Shown in pieces: positions 24,007-32,216 of a stretch of 64,000 nucleotides of DNA (position 1 is the stretch's first letter; each line of letters opens with the position of its first letter). Position numbers and translations under genes: made by a program. Below the pieces are notes generated by a model, which worked only from the letters and a program-made list of their open reading frames with translations, did no database searches and was not told the DNA's origin. Source of the DNA: Planosporangium spinosum (GTDB taxonomy: Bacteria; Actinomycetota; Actinomycetes; Mycobacteriales; Micromonosporaceae); contig NZ_JBLYUB010000003.1 of the NCBI RefSeq assembly GCF_049999945.1, positions 1-64,000 on the forward strand, written 5' to 3'.

Positions 24007-24876
24007 GTGCCTACCGACATGACCGGAGCCGGTGATCCGGCCCGTACCCTGGCCCTGCTCTGGCGGGATCCGTCAGCCGTGCCACGTCGCGGACCACGGC
24101 GGGGCCTGAGCCTGGACGCGGTGGTGGACGCCGCGACCGCCGTCGCCGACGACGAGGGCCTGGACGCGCTCACCATGCGCCGGGTCGCCCAGGCGCTGGG
24201 GGTCTCGCCGATGACCGTCTATACGTACGTCCCCGGCAAGGCGGAGCTGCTCGACCTGATGCTCGACGCCGCGTACGGCCGGATGCCGCGGGCCGACACC
24301 GCCGGCCAGCCGTGGCGGCAGCGGCTGGCCGTGGTCGCGGACGCCAACCGCGCACTGTTCGCCGCCCATCCGTGGACGGTCACCGTCTCCACCCTGCGGC
24401 CTCCGCTGGGCCCCGGCGCGATCGCCAAGTACGAGCATGAGCTGTCCGCCCTCGACGGCCTGGGCCTCACCGACGTCGAGATGGACGACTGCCTGACGTA
24501 CCTGTTGACGTTCGTCCAGGCCAACGCCCGTGCCATGATCGACGCCCGTACCGCGCGGCGGGTCACCGCCATGGACGACGAGCAGTGGTGGGCCGCCGCC
24601 GGGCCGCTCCTGGCGCGGGTGCTCGACCCGCGGGCCTACCCGCTGGCCAGCCGCGTCGGCACCGCGGCGGGCACCGCGCACGGCAGCACGCTCGACCCCG
24701 ACCACGCGTACGACTTCGGCCTGCGCCGCGTCCTCGACGGACTGGCCGCCCTCATCGACCGGGCTCCGGGTGCCGGCGAGGGCGCGCGTGGAACGGTCGG
24801 CCGGCCAGGCGGGTCCCCGGGGCGGCCGACGGCTACCGGTCGACCCGCCGGGCGCGGCGTGCCGCGAGCAGGGTGA
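24007..24876 (+). CDS. TetR-family regulator (TetR_C class)
   Basis: A 289-residue regulator. The helix-turn-helix lies near residues 35-80 (LDALTMRRVAQALGVSPMTV, then YTYVPGKAELLDLMLD), and the C-terminal part resembles TetR_C-type ligand domains of the tetracycline repressor class. I favour the GTG at 24007, eight bases after GAGG; GTG 24001 and ATG 24019 are alternatives. The last 40 residues are a Gly/Pro/Arg-rich tail that overlaps the convergent propeller gene by 44 bases. It is divergent from the VOC gene and probably represses it. Confidence 0.9.
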   Translation: MPTDMTGAGDPARTLALLWRDPSAVPRRGPRRGLSLDAVVDAATAVADDEGLDALTMRRVAQALGVSPMTVYTYVPGKAELLDLMLDAAYGRMPRADTAGQPWRQRLAVVADANRALFAAHPWTVTVSTLRPPLGPGAIAKYEHELSALDGLGLTDVEMDDCLTYLLTFVQANARAMIDARTARRVTAMDDEQWWAAAGPLLARVLDPRAYPLASRVGTAAGTAHGSTLDPDHAYDFGLRRVLDGLAALIDRAPGAGEGARGTVGRPGGSPGRPTATGRPAGRGVPRAG

Positions 24877-26005
24877 GGGTGACCAGACCGAGCCCGATCA
24901 GCCCGGCGCCGGCGAGGAACGGCAACCGGCCCGCCGCACCGTCCAGGGCGGACGTGCCGGCCGCCGCCCGGGTCGCGCCGGCGCTGGCCGCGGCCCGGGT
25001 CGCGCCGGCGCTGGCCGCGGCGCTCGCCGCGCCCGTCGGGGCGGGGCGGGTTGCCCGGTACCGCAGTAGCCGGGTGGGTCCGCTCTGGTCGGAGACGGTG
25101 AGCAGGCCGGCGCCGTCCCGGCTGTACGCGAGCGCCTCGCCCTGAGGCTCCCCGGGCAGCGGGGTGATCCGGGGTTTCCCGGTGGTGATCGCCTTGACCA
25201 CGTCGCCGTCGGGCACGTCCCACTCGTACGCGTCGGCGTAGGTGCGCAGCGCCACCCGGCGGCCGTCCGGGGCGTTCGCGCCGCCGGTGACCATCATCTG
25301 GCCGAGGAGGCCGAACGGGTTGGAGGTACCGGTGAGGGTCGGCGTGAAGGTGCCGACCCTGGTCAGCGGCACGCCGGTGGTGGAGTCGGGGCGCAGCGGC
25401 CCGGCCGGCGTGTAGATCCCGGCCGCCCCGGCCGGTTCCTTCGTGACGATCACCGGTGTGCCGTCGCCGGCGAGGACGAGGGCCTCGGCGTCGTGCGGGC
25501 CGTCCGGGTACGCCAGCCGATGGATCACGGGGGAGGAGGCGCCGGGCGCCAGCTTCCACAGGGCGACCGTGCGCCGTCGGCTGTCGGCCGGGAGGGTGAA
25601 GTTGTCGCCGATGTCCGCCACCCACAGCGTCCCGTCCGGGGCGACGGCCAGGTCCTCCGGGTCGCGCGCGGTGGTGGGGTAGTGGACGACGCGGGTCAGC
25701 GCGCAGGCCTGGTCGACGAAGAAGATCCCCATCGCGCCGGGCACGTCGTTGCTGTCGTTGATCGCCACGTACCCCGAGGCGGTCGTCACCAGGCCGGACA
25801 GTTCCACGGCGCGGGAGTCGTCGATCGTGCACACCGGCTCGCCGGCCGGCGCGGCCGACGCCGTGGGGGCGGTGAGTGCGGCCGGAGCGGGGTGTGCGAC
25901 CGGGGTGGCCCCGCCGGGCGCGACCGGCGCCGGCTGGGCCCACGCCGGGACGGCGGCGCCGGCCACCAGGCTGGCGCCCGCGGCAATGATCCCGATATGG
26001 CGCAT
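24833..26005 (-). CDS. Secreted, C-terminally membrane-anchored beta-propeller protein
   Basis: A 390-residue protein with a signal peptide (residues 1-23, ending AWAQ), an Ala/Pro linker, a propeller-like domain with repeats such as RDPEDLAVAPDGTLWVADIG and HDAEALVLAGDGTPVIVT, and a C-terminal segment LPFLAGAGLIGLGLVTLTLL followed by ARRARRVDR. It is thus probably displayed on the outer face of the membrane. An Ala/Gly/Thr repeat (ASAGATRAA, twice) forms the spacer before the anchor. No enzyme motif is seen. Its 3' end overlaps the TetR gene on the other strand by 44 bases. Confidence 0.8.
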   Translation of the reverse strand: MRHIGIIAAGASLVAGAAVPAWAQPAPVAPGGATPVAHPAPAALTAPTASAAPAGEPVCTIDDSRAVELSGLVTTASGYVAINDSNDVPGAMGIFFVDQACALTRVVHYPTTARDPEDLAVAPDGTLWVADIGDNFTLPADSRRRTVALWKLAPGASSPVIHRLAYPDGPHDAEALVLAGDGTPVIVTKEPAGAAGIYTPAGPLRPDSTTGVPLTRVGTFTPTLTGTSNPFGLLGQMMVTGGANAPDGRRVALRTYADAYEWDVPDGDVVKAITTGKPRITPLPGEPQGEALAYSRDGAGLLTVSDQSGPTRLLRYRATRPAPTGAASAAASAGATRAAASAGATRAAAGTSALDGAAGRLPFLAGAGLIGLGLVTLTLLAARRARRVDR

Positions 26006-26472
26006 CCGGTCAGTCTCACAGACCCGCGCCACCGTCCGGTACGACCCGCCGGCGTGGCCGTCAGCCGGCCGTCACCCGGCCGTCAGCCCTCGCGGTCGCC
26101 CTGGGGGCACCGCTGCTCCTTCCGTCGGGGTTGCGGCAGACGAATATGCCGATTAGTGGATGCCTGCCGGCCGGTGCGCCGTCTCACGACACCGCGCGGA
26201 CGCGCGTGGACCGGCGGGTGTCGTCCGGAGGCTTGACGGCCAGGGCATCGACGGGTTGAATGCCCTCAATACTTCAGCACTTAAAAAAAGTCCCACAACC
26301 GTGCGTCCGGCCGACGCGGCACATGCCTACACCGCAACGGCGTCCACCCGACGCCGGGCACCCGCACCACCCGATATCCGAAACGCCCTACCCGGGAGCG
26401 CACGGCACCACGCGCTCCGCACCGCAGATCCCTACACCCCCACGCTCCGCACGATGATGAGAAAGGGACACC
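26006..26472. other. 467-base intergenic region before the sugar transporter
   Basis: I see no convincing gene here. The stretch holds the starts of both flanking transcripts. It includes an A-run (seven A near 26283) and a weak TTGA-N6-TCAA repeat in an AT-richer island (26255-26300), the likeliest promoter area for the transporter operon. No CebR-type GAGCGCTC box is present. Confidence 0.5.
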
Positions 26473-27777
26473 GTGACCCTTCGCAGAATCGGCCTCGCGG
26501 CCGCGGCCATGGCGCTGCTCGCTCCAGCGCTCACGGCCTGCGGCGGCGGTGACGCCTCATCGTCCGACCCGACGCTCACGTACTGGGCCAGTAACCAGGG
26601 CACCAGCCTCGACAACGACAAGCAGATCCTGCAGCCCGAGCTGGACAAGTTCACGAAAGCGACCGGCATCAAGGTCAAGCTGGAGGTGATCGGCTGGCCC
26701 GACCTGCTCAACCGGATCCTCGCCGCGGCCACCTCCGGCAAGGGCCCGGACGTGCTGAACATCGGCAACACCTGGTCGCCGTCGCTGCAGGCCACCGGGG
26801 CGCTGCTGCCGTTCGACGACGCCACCCTCACCACCGTCGGCGGCAAGAGCCGGTTCCTCGCCGGCAGCATGTCGGCCACCGGCGCGCCCGGCAAGCCGCC
26901 GACGGCCGTACCGCTGTACTCGATGTCCTACGTCCTGCACTACAACAAGAAGCTCTTCGCCGAGGCCGGTATCGCCGCGCCGCCGAAGACCTGGGCCGAG
27001 CTGGTGGAGGACGGCAAGAAGCTCACCAAGCCGGGGCAGTGGGGCCTGGCGATCGAGGGCGGCAACCCGACGGAGAACGCCCACCACGCGTTCACCTTCG
27101 GCCAGCAGTACGGCGCCGACGCGTTCGACTCGTCCGGCAAGCCGACGTTCGACTCGCCGGGAATGGTGGCCGGCATCAAGCGGTACGTCGGATTCATGGC
27201 CAACGACAAGATCGTCAACCCGAGTGGCGCGGAGTACGCCAACAACCAGGCGGTCGCCGACTTCGCCACCGGCAAGGCCGCGATGCTGCTCTGGCAGGCC
27301 GCGGACACCACGCTGAAGGCGCACAACGTGAACCCCGACGACTACGGGGTCGCGCCGGTGCCGTTCGAGCAGCCGGCCCCGGCCGGCGGCAAGAAGGTCA
27401 ACAGCATGGTCGCCGGGATCAACCTGGCCGTGTTCGCCAACACCAGGCACAAGGACGCTGCTCTGAAGTTCGTCACGTTCATGACCAGCGACGACGAGCA
27501 GCGCATCCTCAACAAGACGTACGGGTCGATGCCGACGGTGCAGAGCGCCTACAGCGATCCGGCGTTCCAGACCGAGAAGGCCAAGGTCTTCCAGGACACC
27601 CTCGCCACCACCGCCGCGCCGCTGCCGGCGGTACCCGAGGAGAGCCAGTTCGAGACTCTGGTCGGCGCCGTGGTCAAGGGCCTGTTCGCCGACGCGGCGA
27701 GCGGCAAGCCGCTGACCGACGACGCCATCAAGAGCAAGCTGACCGCCGCCAACCAGCAGGTCCACGCCGGCAGCTAG
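26473..27777 (+). CDS. Sugar ABC transporter substrate-binding lipoprotein
   Basis: A 434-residue lipoprotein: signal peptide with lipobox LTAC (Cys near residue 23), then an extracellular solute-binding fold of family 1 (VIGWPDLLNRILAAATSGKG, then PDVLNIGNTW, and YVLHYNKKLFAEAG). Such proteins deliver oligosaccharides to CUT1-type permeases. The operon ends with a beta-glucosidase, so a beta-linked glucose oligomer is a likely ligand. The start is GTG 26473 behind GAAAGGGA. No ATPase gene is in the operon; CUT1 systems commonly share a distant MsiK-type ATPase. Confidence 0.93.
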   Translation: MTLRRIGLAAAAMALLAPALTACGGGDASSSDPTLTYWASNQGTSLDNDKQILQPELDKFTKATGIKVKLEVIGWPDLLNRILAAATSGKGPDVLNIGNTWSPSLQATGALLPFDDATLTTVGGKSRFLAGSMSATGAPGKPPTAVPLYSMSYVLHYNKKLFAEAGIAAPPKTWAELVEDGKKLTKPGQWGLAIEGGNPTENAHHAFTFGQQYGADAFDSSGKPTFDSPGMVAGIKRYVGFMANDKIVNPSGAEYANNQAVADFATGKAAMLLWQAADTTLKAHNVNPDDYGVAPVPFEQPAPAGGKKVNSMVAGINLAVFANTRHKDAALKFVTFMTSDDEQRILNKTYGSMPTVQSAYSDPAFQTEKAKVFQDTLATTAAPLPAVPEESQFETLVGAVVKGLFADAASGKPLTDDAIKSKLTAANQQVHAGS

Positions 27778-27791
27778 CCGGTACGAGCCCT

Positions 27792-27828
27792 CGCCGGCCG
27801 CGGCGGCCACGAACCGACGCGGCCGGCG
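27792..27828 (+). terminator. Intra-operon hairpin after the binding-protein gene
   Basis: Perfect 11-bp arms CGCCGGCCGCG (27792-27802) and complement (27818-27828), loop 15 bases, between the binding protein and first permease genes. It probably lowers read-through or protects the 5' mRNA, keeping the binding protein in excess. Confidence 0.6.
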
Positions 27829-27864
27829 GGCAGGCGGTGGACCTCCCCTGAGACGGAGCTACCG

Positions 27865-28854
27865 ATGGCACCCCTCACCACCACGCCGGTGGCGACCGCG
27901 GTCGGCCGGTCACCCGCACCGGCCACCGGCCGGCGGCCCGCGCGACGTCGGCTGACCCGACGCACGCTCACCCCGTACCTGATGCTGCTGCCGGCGCTGC
28001 TGCTGGAGCTGCTGATCCACCTGATCCCGATGCTCGGCGGCATCTGGATGAGCCTGCTGCGGCTGACCCAGTTCTTCATCCGGAACTGGTCGGCCGCGCC
28101 GTTCGCGGGACTGGCCAACTACCGCGTGGCGGTCGACGTGAACAGCGCGGCCGGCGCCGACCTGCTGCACTCGTTCGGCGTCACGCTGGCGTTCACCGTG
28201 GCGTCGGTGGGGCTGGCCTGGCTGCTCGGGACCACCGGGGCGGTGCTCACCCAGCGCGCGTTCCGGGGGCGGGGGCTGCTGCGTACCCTGTTCCTCACCC
28301 CGTACGCGCTGCCCACCTACGCCGCGGTCATCACCTGGAGCTTCCTGCTCCAGCGCGACACCGGCATGGTCAACCACGTTCTGGTCGACCAGCTCGGCCT
28401 CGCGTCCGACCGGCCGTTCTGGCTGATCGGTAACAACAGCTTCGTCGCGCTGCTGGTCGTGTCGGTCTGGCGGACCTGGCCGTTCGCGTTCCTCTGCCTC
28501 ACCGCCGGCCTGCAGAACATACCGCAGGAACTGTACGAAGCGGCCGCGATGGACGGCGCCGGGTTCGGCCGGCAACTGCGCAGCATCACGCTGCCCATGC
28601 TGCGACCGGTCAACCAGGTCCTCGTGCTGGTGCTGTTCCTGTGGACGTTCAACGACTTCAACACCCCTTTCGTCCTGTTCGGACGATCCGCGCCGCACGC
28701 CGCCGACCTCATCGCCATCCACATCTACCAGAGTTCGTTCCTCACCTGGAACTTCGGCCTCGGCTCGGCGATGAGCGTCCTGCTGCTGCTGTTCCTGCTC
28801 GTCGCCACCGCGGTCTACCTGACCGTCACGTCCCGCAGGAGGAGCGATGCGTGA
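27865..28854 (+). CDS. Sugar ABC transporter permease (MalF type)
   Basis: A 329-residue membrane protein with six predicted transmembrane segments, the first near residues 35-60 (LMLLPALLLELLIHLIPMLG). The EAA loop EAAAMDGAGFGRQLRSITLP, for contact with the ATPase, is near residues 230-250. It forms the channel with the next gene product. It starts at ATG 27865 and its 3' end overlaps the next gene by eight bases. Confidence 0.93.
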   Translation: MAPLTTTPVATAVGRSPAPATGRRPARRRLTRRTLTPYLMLLPALLLELLIHLIPMLGGIWMSLLRLTQFFIRNWSAAPFAGLANYRVAVDVNSAAGADLLHSFGVTLAFTVASVGLAWLLGTTGAVLTQRAFRGRGLLRTLFLTPYALPTYAAVITWSFLLQRDTGMVNHVLVDQLGLASDRPFWLIGNNSFVALLVVSVWRTWPFAFLCLTAGLQNIPQELYEAAAMDGAGFGRQLRSITLPMLRPVNQVLVLVLFLWTFNDFNTPFVLFGRSAPHAADLIAIHIYQSSFLTWNFGLGSAMSVLLLLFLLVATAVYLTVTSRRRSDA

Positions 28855-29686
28855 ACCGGCCTGGCTGCCCTGGGTCCGCCGGATCGTGCTGACCCTGCTG
28901 GCGGTGTTCACCCTCGCCCCGATCTACGTGATGGTGACCTCCGCGCTCAAGCCGCTGCGCGACGTGCAGGGACCGTTCCGGTGGTGGCCGTCCACCGTCA
29001 CGGTGCGCCCGTTCGTCGACATCTGGCACACCGTGCCGCTGGGGCGGTACTTCCTCAACAGCGTCATCGTGGCGCTCGCCGCCACCGTCTGCTCCGTCAC
29101 CGTGGCGATCTTCGCGGCGTACGCGGTGAGCCGGTACCGCTTCCGCGGCCGGCGGCTGTTCAGCATCGTCGTGCTGTCGACGCAGATGTTTCCCGGCATC
29201 CTGTTCCTGCTGCCGCTGTTCGTCATCTTCGTCAACATCGGCAACCTGACCGGGATCGACCTGTACGGCACCCGCACCGGCCTGGTCGTCACGTACCTGA
29301 CGTTCTCGCTGCCGTTCTCGATCTGGATGCTGGTCGGGTACTTCGACGGCATTCCGCGCGGCCTTGACGAGTCGGCCCAGGTCGACGGGGCCGGCCCGGT
29401 ACGCACCCTGATCCGGGTCATCCTGCCGGCGGCGCTGCCCGGGATCGTCGCGGTCGCGGTGTACGCCTTCATGACCGCCTGGGGCGAGGTGCTGTTCGCC
29501 TCGGTGCTCACCGACGACACCAGTCGCACCCTGCCGATCGGCCTGCAGGGCTACTCGACCGAGCACGAGGTGTACTGGAACCAGGTCATGGCCGCCTCTC
29601 TCGTGGTCAGCGTGCCGGTCGTCGCCGGCTTCCTGGCCCTGCAACGGCACTTCGTCTCCGGCCTCACGGCCGGCGCGGTCAAGTAG
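28847..29686 (+). CDS. Sugar ABC transporter permease (MalG type)
   Basis: A 279-residue membrane protein of the MalG class. Six hydrophobic segments are visible, the first at about residues 10-30 (IVLTLLAVFTLAPIYVMVTS), and the EAA-type loop reads ESAQVDGAGPVRTLIRVILP. It pairs with the upstream permease. It starts at ATG 28847, translationally coupled, and is followed by a strong hairpin before the glucosidase gene. Confidence 0.93.
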   Translation: MREPAWLPWVRRIVLTLLAVFTLAPIYVMVTSALKPLRDVQGPFRWWPSTVTVRPFVDIWHTVPLGRYFLNSVIVALAATVCSVTVAIFAAYAVSRYRFRGRRLFSIVVLSTQMFPGILFLLPLFVIFVNIGNLTGIDLYGTRTGLVVTYLTFSLPFSIWMLVGYFDGIPRGLDESAQVDGAGPVRTLIRVILPAALPGIVAVAVYAFMTAWGEVLFASVLTDDTSRTLPIGLQGYSTEHEVYWNQVMAASLVVSVPVVAGFLALQRHFVSGLTAGAVK

Positions 29687-29704
29687 CCGTGGTCACGTCA
29701 CCCG

Positions 29705-29736
29705 GACGTGGCCGCGCCGACCGGCGCGGCCACGTC
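29705..29736 (+). terminator. Intra-operon hairpin before the glucosidase gene
   Basis: Perfect 15-bp arms GACGTGGCCGCGCCG (29705-29719) and complement (29722-29736), almost no loop. There is no T-tract. It lies between the second permease and the glucosidase, so it may be a partial terminator or an mRNA processing or stability element. Confidence 0.6.
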
Positions 29737-29766
29737 GTCACACCGGAACACCAGCGAGGAGAACGC

Positions 29767-31101
29767 ATGGAAGCCGAGTTCGTCTGGGGGGTCGCCACCT
29801 CGGCGTACCAGATCGAGGGGGCGGTGGCCGAGGACGGCCGGTCGCCGTCCATCTGGGACACCTTCTGCCGCGTACCGGGGGCGATCGCGGGCGGGGACAC
29901 CGGCGACGTGGCCTGCGACCACTACCACCGCTGGCCGGAGGACGTCGAGCTGATGCGGCGCCTCGGCGTGGACAGCTACCGGTTCTCGGTCGCCTGGCCG
30001 CGCGTGATCCCCGGCGGTACCGGTGCGGTCAACGCGAGCGGCCTGGACTTCTACGACCGGCTCGTCGACGCCCTGTGCGCGGCCGGCATCCGGCCGTTCG
30101 TCACGCTGTACCACTGGGACCTGCCGCAGGCCCTCCAGGACCGGGGTGGCTGGCCGGCCCGGGACACGGCGTACGCGCTGGCCGACTACGCGGCCGTGGT
30201 CGGCGCGCGGCTCGGGGACCGGGTCGCCGACTGGTTCACCATCAACGAACCGCTCTGCTCGGCCTGGATCGGTCACCTCGAGGGCACCATGGCGCCGGGG
30301 GAGCGCGACCTGCGGCGCGCCGTACCGGCCGCGCACCACCTGCTGCTCGGCCACGGGCTCGCCGTCGCGGCGCTGCGGGCGTCCTCGCCCGGCCCGGTGC
30401 GGGTCGGCGCCGTGGTCAACCTCAGCCCGGTCGAGCCGGCCAGCGACGACCCGCGCGACGTCGCCGCCGCCCGCCGGTCCGACGGGCACACCAACCGCTG
30501 GTGGCTCGACCCGCTGTACGGCCGTGGCTACCCGGCGGACATGGTCGCCGAGTACGGCTTCGCGCCGCCGGTGCGCGACGGTGACCTGGACGTCATCGCC
30601 ACCCCCACCGAGCACGTCGGGCTCAACTACTACTTCCGGCAGGTCGTCGTCGATGATCCGGACGGGCCGGCGCCCCGGGCCCGGCAGGTACCGGTGTCGG
30701 GCGCCCACCAGACCGCGATGGACTGGGAGGTCCACCCCGACGGCCTGGAGGAACTGCTGCTCCGGCTGCACCGCGAGTACGCCGCGCCGACCATCTACGT
30801 CACCGAGAACGGGGCCGCCTTCGCCGACTCGGTCACCGCCGACGGCACCGTCGAGGACAAGGAGCGGCTGTCCTACCTGGAGGACCACGTGGCGGCCACC
30901 CGCCGGGCGGCCCGGGCCGGCGTGCCGGTCGCCGGGTACTTCGCCTGGTCACTGCTGGACAACTTCGAGTGGGCCTACGGGTACGACAAGCGGTTCGGGC
31001 TGATCCACGTCGACTACGACACCCAGCGGCGCACGGTCAAGGCCAGCGGCCACCGGTACGCCGAGATGATCCGCGAGCACCGGCTGGCCGGCGGGCTGTG
31101 A
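29767..31101 (+). CDS. GH1 beta-glucosidase
   Basis: A 444-residue glycoside hydrolase of family 1, the normal length. The acid/base Glu161 is in TINEPL and the nucleophile Glu347 is in YVTENGAA; the N-terminal FVWGVATSAYQIEGA and the WSLLDNFEWAYGY end are also typical. There is no signal peptide, so it acts in the cytoplasm on imported beta-glucosides such as cellobiose. The start is ATG 29767 with a GAGGAG site. It closes the transporter operon. Confidence 0.96.
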   Translation: MEAEFVWGVATSAYQIEGAVAEDGRSPSIWDTFCRVPGAIAGGDTGDVACDHYHRWPEDVELMRRLGVDSYRFSVAWPRVIPGGTGAVNASGLDFYDRLVDALCAAGIRPFVTLYHWDLPQALQDRGGWPARDTAYALADYAAVVGARLGDRVADWFTINEPLCSAWIGHLEGTMAPGERDLRRAVPAAHHLLLGHGLAVAALRASSPGPVRVGAVVNLSPVEPASDDPRDVAAARRSDGHTNRWWLDPLYGRGYPADMVAEYGFAPPVRDGDLDVIATPTEHVGLNYYFRQVVVDDPDGPAPRARQVPVSGAHQTAMDWEVHPDGLEELLLRLHREYAAPTIYVTENGAAFADSVTADGTVEDKERLSYLEDHVAATRRAARAGVPVAGYFAWSLLDNFEWAYGYDKRFGLIHVDYDTQRRTVKASGHRYAEMIREHRLAGGL

Positions 31102-31111
31102 CCGTGGCCCG

Positions 31112-31984
31112 TCACGACACCGGTCGGGCGGGCGGGGCCTGTCGGCGTCCCGGGGTGACGAGCACCTCGTCGCCGACGCTCACCTCACCCGGTCGCGTCA
31201 CGGCGAACTTGACGCCGAACGCGAGCCCGTCCCGGACCCGGCGGTAGGTGGCCAGCGTACGCAGCGGCTCCGGGCCGGTCCTCGCGCCGGTACGCTGGTC
31301 GACGGTGGTGACCACGCAGCGGATGGCGGGCTTGGCATAGGCCAACTCGACGGTACCGACGCGGAAGCGCCCGGCCCGGTCCTCAGTGTGCGGTGCGGCC
31401 CATCCGTCCACCACCACGTTGGGGCGGAACCGGCTCATCGGCGCCGGCGCGGCGCCGGCGCCGGTGAGCCGCTCGTTGAGCAGGTCCAGGGAAGATCGGG
31501 ACAGCAGGTGTACCGCGCAACTGTCGGCGTAGCCGGACGTCCCCGGGACCTGCCCGTCGGTGACCCGGTCGTGCTCCGGTGGGACGCGCACCAACCTGCT
31601 CGGTGCGCCCAGTACCCGCGACAGCCAGCCGGCGACGGCGTCGCCCTGGTCGATGCCCCGGAAGCGGGTGCCGAACAGCAGCACGTGGCGTCGCGCCGCG
31701 TCGAGGTCCACCGCCACGCGCACGGGGTCGGTGTCCGGCGCGTCCAGGGTCAGCCGCGTACCGTCCGCGCTGATCCGCGGCCGGATGACCGCGAGCCGCG
31801 GATCACGGCGCTGGCTGCGGAAGACGCCGTCGGGGTTGACGACCATGAAGCTGCGGTCGTGGGCGAGGCCGGCGCGGGTCACCACCGCGTGCGGGAGGGA
31901 GACGCCGGCACATCCCTTGACCGGGTAGGAGAGCAGTTCCCGGATGACACCGCCGGTGATCCCGGACGCGACCAGATCGGACAT
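31112..31984 (-). CDS. MOSC-domain protein (YcbX/mARC-like)
   Basis: A 290-residue protein with an N-terminal MOSC_N barrel (ELLSYPVKGCAGVSLPHAVV) and a C-terminal MOSC domain (SRFRPNVVVDG, then KPAIRCVVTTVDQRTG with the cysteine that in relatives holds molybdenum). Such proteins reduce N-hydroxylated compounds with the molybdenum cofactor. No ferredoxin domain is attached, so electrons must come from another protein. The start is ATG 31984. It is convergent with the glucosidase gene. Confidence 0.9.
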   Translation of the reverse strand: MSDLVASGITGGVIRELLSYPVKGCAGVSLPHAVVTRAGLAHDRSFMVVNPDGVFRSQRRDPRLAVIRPRISADGTRLTLDAPDTDPVRVAVDLDAARRHVLLFGTRFRGIDQGDAVAGWLSRVLGAPSRLVRVPPEHDRVTDGQVPGTSGYADSCAVHLLSRSSLDLLNERLTGAGAAPAPMSRFRPNVVVDGWAAPHTEDRAGRFRVGTVELAYAKPAIRCVVTTVDQRTGARTGPEPLRTLATYRRVRDGLAFGVKFAVTRPGEVSVGDEVLVTPGRRQAPPARPVS

Positions 31985-32216
31985 TGGCGAGGCTCCTCTC
32001 GTGGAGGCGCCCTTGTCCGCTGGAGCGCCGGGTCGAGCGTGGCGGACACGTCCGTCGCAGCGCCTCTCGACCTCGGCCCCGCCAGTCTCGTCAGGCCCGG
32101 CGACCGCGGTCAAGGACCGCCGGGCGACGTGCGCGGCGCGGCACCCCGGACGTCGGTGGTCGTCCGCCCCCGCGGGTCGCAGGTCATCCGGCGCGGCCGC
32201 GGCGGCCCGTCACCCG

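Noticed and set aside
24833..24960. LPXTG-type sorting signal in the propeller protein
   Set aside because: The C-terminal anchor follows LPFLAG, with no LPXTG-like pentapeptide. It is better read as a plain membrane anchor.
26160..26552. Small protein gene before the sugar transporter
   Set aside because: Low-complexity Arg/Pro/Thr product, no ribosome site, and overlap with the well-supported lipoprotein start.
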